A DNA stretch of 8,686 nucleotides from Dehalococcoidia bacterium (GTDB taxonomy: Bacteria; Chloroflexota; Dehalococcoidia; Dehalococcoidales; Fen-1064): assembly GCA_003153075.1 (NCBI GenBank), contig PMBW01000104.1, forward strand, positions 1-8,686. The letters run 5' to 3'. A model generated the notes under the pieces. It was not told the origin of the DNA, searched no databases, and saw nothing but the letters and a program-made list of their open reading frames with translations. This document shows, piece by piece, positions 6,288 to 8,686 of this stretch. The position numbers and the translations under genes were made by a program. Numbering within the stretch: position 1 is the stretch's first letter; each line of letters starts with the position of its first letter.

Positions 6288-7140
6288 GCCGGAAAAATTT
6301 CTCGCCTCACTTTTCCCTCAAACCGATCGATCTGCGCCGGCAAGTGACAGCGCTTTTTATATTTTTGCTAACCGGCTCAATATTGGTTACGCAAAAGAAA
6401 TCGTTGTGCCGGACATCAGCTTCGATCTAAAAAGAGGACAGGCTTTGGCGCTTATTGGGACTAATGGGTCAGGTAAATCGACATTGCTCAAGACTATCGT
6501 TGGTCTGTTGCCACCTATGGGTGGGCAACTCTCAACCCTGGGGGCCACTCCTGGAAGTAATCGCCGTCGAATCGCCTATCTCGGCCAGTTCCATGCGTCC
6601 GGATTTGTTCTACCTATCCGGGTCATTGATGTTGTGCGCATGGGTCGCTTTCCGATGCTCGGCATGTTGAAAAAAATGACGCCAAAAGATAACGAAATTG
6701 TGTCATCAGCCTTGCGAATTATGGGAATCGAAAAACTGGAGGATGCACCTTTACGATCATTATCCGGCGGGCAACAGCAGCGAACTTATCTTGCGCAAGT
6801 GCTGGCCCATCAGGCAGATTTGCTGGTGCTTGACGAACCTGCATCGGGTCTGGACGCGGGAGGTAGAGAAAAATATCTGCAGGCAATGGATAATGAACTC
6901 CGCAGAGGGGCATCTGTTATAGTAGCCACCCACGATATCCAGGAGGAGGCTGCGATTTGCCAGCAGGTGATGCTATTAGCTCGCAAAGTAGTTGCTTATG
7001 GCGCGCCGCAACAGGTTTTGACATCTGAAGCGCTTCTGGAAACATTCGGAATTGTCATTACAGGAGAAAAACATCTGCATGTTCTTGAAACAATACACGG
7101 CCATGACGACATTGCACGTCATGGCCTCAATAAACCCTGA
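6280..7140 (+). CDS. znuC: Metal ABC transporter ATP-binding protein, ZnuC family
   Basis: This cytoplasmic ATPase powers the zinc/manganese importer. All nucleotide-binding elements are present: Walker A GTNGSGKST (60-68), Q-loop Gln103 (YLGQ), signature LSGGQQQR (161-168), Walker B LLVLDE (181-186), D-loop Asp192 and H-loop His218 (ATHD). The start is a TTG overlapping the permease stop by 8 bases with a good ribosome site upstream, giving 286 residues, longer than the 240-260 usual for ZnuC/MntA. The extra length is an N-terminal stretch of about 30 residues before the first strand (NRLNIGYAK) and a C-terminal tail holding five histidines in the last 22 residues (265, 267, 273, 275, 281), which may bind metal. 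The DNA for that tail contains a perfect 10-bp inverted repeat. An N-terminal start further in cannot be ruled out, but no better ribosome site is seen. Confidence 0.93.
   Translation: MNRPEKFLASLFPQTDRSAPASDSAFYIFANRLNIGYAKEIVVPDISFDLKRGQALALIGTNGSGKSTLLKTIVGLLPPMGGQLSTLGATPGSNRRRIAYLGQFHASGFVLPIRVIDVVRMGRFPMLGMLKKMTPKDNEIVSSALRIMGIEKLEDAPLRSLSGGQQQRTYLAQVLAHQADLLVLDEPASGLDAGGREKYLQAMDNELRRGASVIVATHDIQEEAAICQQVMLLARKVVAYGAPQQVLTSEALLETFGIVITGEKHLHVLETIHGHDDIARHGLNKP
7099..7126 (+). repeat. Perfect 10-bp inverted repeat inside the end of the ATPase gene
   Basis: Arms GGCCATGACG (7099-7108) and CGTCATGGCC (7117-7126) are separated by 8 bases, ending 11 bases before the stop codon. The GC-rich stem would be stable in the operon's mRNA. 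No T-run follows, so it is not a canonical terminator; it may be a 3'-end stabiliser, or the terminator of a system that does not need a U tract. No other hairpin terminator is seen in the 56-bp convergent gap after the operon. Confidence 0.6.
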
Positions 7141-7196
7141 TGCCAAGCTGTTGTAATCTATAGTTTTTCAGGTGCTTTCACTCACACGCTTACGCT

Positions 7197-7598
7197 TTAT
7201 TCCCCTTCTTCAATCATGTGCATGTGTTCTTTCCGCATGCATTTATCCATCACTACCAGTAAACCGGCGGATTCCGCTTTTTCGGCAGCGGGTTTATTGA
7301 CGATCCCCTCTTGCATCCAGACTGCCTTGGCTCCGATTTTGATCGCTTCGTCCACGATCGGCGGAATATCTTCGGATCTGCGGAAGATATCGACCACTTC
7401 GATCTTTTCGGGGATCGCACTCAGGCTGGGATAACATTTCTTTCCGAGCACTTCATCGATCGTGGGATTTACCGGGACGATATTGTACCCCTGGGCCAGC
7501 AAATATCTGAATACGATATTGCTGGGCTTTTCCGGACTGGCAGAAACGCCGACCATCGCAACATTACGGAAACTCTTTAATATCTTGATAACAGACAT
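7197..7598 (-). CDS. Small CoA-binding Rossmann-fold protein (CoA_binding_2, YccU-like)
   Basis: The protein has 133 residues and consists only of the CoA-binding domain, resembling the N-terminal part of acyl-CoA synthetases (ADP-forming) and succinyl-CoA synthetase alpha. Visible features are the glycine-rich loop VGVSASPEKPS (16-26), the second strand ending in VPVNP (41-45), IFRRSED (71-77), the family signature VWMQEGI (93-99), and VVMDKCM near the end. No catalytic histidine or ATP-grasp partner is present, so its role is probably CoA or nucleotide binding rather than synthesis. The ATG at 7598 has AGGAG seven bases upstream. It lies 28 bases downstream of the 2-oxoacid:ferredoxin oxidoreductase beta gene on the same strand and probably belongs to that operon, which fits because the enzyme makes acyl-CoA. 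Its biochemical role is not known. Confidence 0.88.
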   Translation of the reverse strand: MSVIKILKSFRNVAMVGVSASPEKPSNIVFRYLLAQGYNIVPVNPTIDEVLGKKCYPSLSAIPEKIEVVDIFRRSEDIPPIVDEAIKIGAKAVWMQEGIVNKPAAEKAESAGLLVVMDKCMRKEHMHMIEEGE

Positions 7599-7626
7599 AG
7601 CACAACTCCTGTTACTGACAGTATTT

Positions 7627-8484
7627 CTAGAAAAATTCGGCCAATAGTTTTTCAGTCTTTAAAGGCTCGATCGGCTGCGATACCAGCGTCTCTTTCGCCA
7701 ACGCAGGAAAGGCGCTTTCGTAAGTTGCCCTGTTCTCACGGTAAAAAACCCCGATCGGGATACGGTCACCCCACTCCTGCGCTTTAACAAAAGCAGCCGT
7801 TTTATCGGACGGACTGTAGTCCGGCTGCTCTTCCATTTTATAAACCCTTTCTTTATACCATTGATACGTGTTCTTGTGGTTGAAAGAAACGCAGGGTTGG
7901 AGAATATCGATTAACGCAAAACCGTGATGGTTAATACCCTGTTTTATTATTGCGGACAGATGGTCGGTATCACCGGCAAATGAGCGCGCCACAAAAGTCG
8001 CTCCGGCGGCGATCGCCAGCGTGATCGGGTTGATCGGCGGAGGCGCTCCCTGCGGCGTGGTTTTAGTCACAAAACCTAAGTCGCTGGTGGGCGATGTTTG
8101 TCCCTTTGTCAGACCGTAGATCTGATTATTATGCACCAGATAGGTAATATCGTGGTTGCGGCGCGCGGCATGTACGAAATGATTGCCTCCTTCCCCATAG
8201 CCGTCACCGTCGCCGCTGATAGCAATAACGGTCAGGTCTTTGTTGACGATCTTTGCTGCCACCGCCGGAGGGATCGGGCGTCCGTGTAAAGAATTAAAAA
8301 CATTGCCCTTCATATAATGCGGTAGTTTCCCTGCTTGCCCGATGCCGGAAACCAGCAGCAAGTTGTGCGGATCGATGCTCAATTCTACCAGCGCTTTCTT
8401 CAATCCGGCTAAAATCCCGAAATTGCCGCAGCCGGGGCACCAGGCCGGGGTTAAACCCTTATAGTCTTCCAATGTGACCGCCAT
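7627..8484 (-). CDS. korB: 2-oxoacid:ferredoxin oxidoreductase, beta (TPP-binding) subunit
   Basis: Together with the alpha subunit this enzyme oxidatively decarboxylates a 2-oxoacid, probably 2-oxoglutarate, to an acyl-CoA while reducing ferredoxin, or runs in reverse to fix CO2. The 285 residues show WCPGCGNFGIL (15-25), the thiamine diphosphate motif GDGDGYGEGGNH (91-102) ending around NN (119-120), and the substrate loop IYGLTKGQTSPTS (122-134). Cluster cysteines are Cys16, Cys19 and Cys198 (QPCVSFNH). The fourth, expected near residue 50 in SGIGC, is Gln50 here, and there are no other cysteines. The gene starts 4 bases after the alpha-subunit stop, with GAGGAAG inside the alpha end, so translation is coupled. 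The substrate (2-oxoglutarate, pyruvate or branched-chain) is inferred from overall similarity and is not certain. Confidence 0.92.
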   Translation of the reverse strand: MAVTLEDYKGLTPAWCPGCGNFGILAGLKKALVELSIDPHNLLLVSGIGQAGKLPHYMKGNVFNSLHGRPIPPAVAAKIVNKDLTVIAISGDGDGYGEGGNHFVHAARRNHDITYLVHNNQIYGLTKGQTSPTSDLGFVTKTTPQGAPPPINPITLAIAAGATFVARSFAGDTDHLSAIIKQGINHHGFALIDILQPCVSFNHKNTYQWYKERVYKMEEQPDYSPSDKTAAFVKAQEWGDRIPIGVFYRENRATYESAFPALAKETLVSQPIEPLKTEKLLAEFF

Positions 8485-8488
8485 TTTT

Positions 8489-8686
8489 CTACTTCCTCAG
8501 TTCCCGGGCAATAATCGCGGGGGTAAAAGGCCTGCCGTCATACTTGAGGATGCTGCGTCCGGCAGACAAACCGGTTTCCCGCCTGATCAATCCGGCAAGC
8601 TGTCCGGTGGCATTGTTCTCGATCACAAAACTGTGCTGCGCATTCTTCAGCGCGGCTGTAACAGCTTCTGTCGGGAACGGCCAGAT
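8489..8686 (-). CDS. korA: 2-oxoacid:ferredoxin oxidoreductase, alpha subunit, C-terminal end (5' end outside window)
   Basis: Reading leftwards from the window edge gives 65 residues ending in TAG at 8489-8491. They match the end of KorA-type alpha subunits: IWPFPTEAV, then FVIENNATGQLAGLIR (relatives have VVEQNxxGQL), and finally SILKYDGRPFTPAII. This is the extreme C-terminus of the pyrimidine/domain II part that contacts the beta subunit. The stop is 4 bases before the beta start, the standard alpha-beta order. The identification rests on a short stretch but is well supported by the neighbour. Confidence 0.88.
   Translation of the reverse strand: MWPFPTEAVTAALKNAQHSFVIENNATGQLAGLIRRETGLSAGRSILKYDGRPFTPAIIARELRK

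Noticed and set aside
7141..7196. Terminator in the convergent gap between the transporter and CoA-binding genes
   Set aside because: A short T-run is present (about 7164-7168), but no inverted repeat precedes it on either strand.

Overview
The window looks like ordinary chromosomal DNA from an anaerobic bacterium. I infer Chloroflexota, most likely Dehalococcoidia-like. The grounds are a ferredoxin-dependent 2-oxoacid oxidoreductase, a BadF/HgdC-type ATPase, and a lipoprotein whose mature end begins with a long Thr/Ser linker of the kind common in that group. No rRNA, tRNA, IS element, CRISPR array or phage gene is visible. The taxonomic guess is inference only.

Layout. The 3' half of purA (adenylosuccinate synthase) runs rightwards into a strong hairpin terminator at about 671-709. 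The terminator is flanked by A and T runs, so it can also stop transcription arriving from the right. From the right come two leftward genes: an orphan family-5 (peptide/nickel type) substrate-binding lipoprotein (735-2594, GTG start) and, upstream of it, a BadF/BadG/HgdC-like ATPase (2709-3578). The ATPase has lost both cysteines that normally hold its [4Fe-4S] cluster. A 367-bp AT-rich gap (3579-3945) holds a good promoter and several inverted repeats. Next is a leftward Fur-family regulator, probably Zur.

Diverging from the regulator is a rightward three-gene metal ABC transporter operon: substrate-binding lipoprotein, permease and ATPase (4499-7140). The intergenic region carries a TTGACA-17-GATAAT promoter whose -10 box lies inside a perfect 18-bp palindrome of Fur/Zur-box type. 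This gives a readable circuit: the metal-loaded repressor should block the uptake operon at its -10 element.

The right end is a leftward operon entering from outside the window. It contains the 2-oxoacid:ferredoxin oxidoreductase alpha subunit (only the last 65 residues visible), the beta subunit (7627-8484), and a small CoA-binding Rossmann protein (7197-7598). It converges on the metal transporter operon.

The observations most worth a second look are the cysteine-less BadF/HgdC homologue with its own promoter and a hairpin just before its ribosome binding site, the promoter-overlapping palindrome of the metal operon, the missing fourth cluster cysteine in the oxidoreductase beta subunit, and the perfect 10-bp inverted repeat inside the last codons of the transporter ATPase. 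I see no clear multi-gene system that is wholly new.
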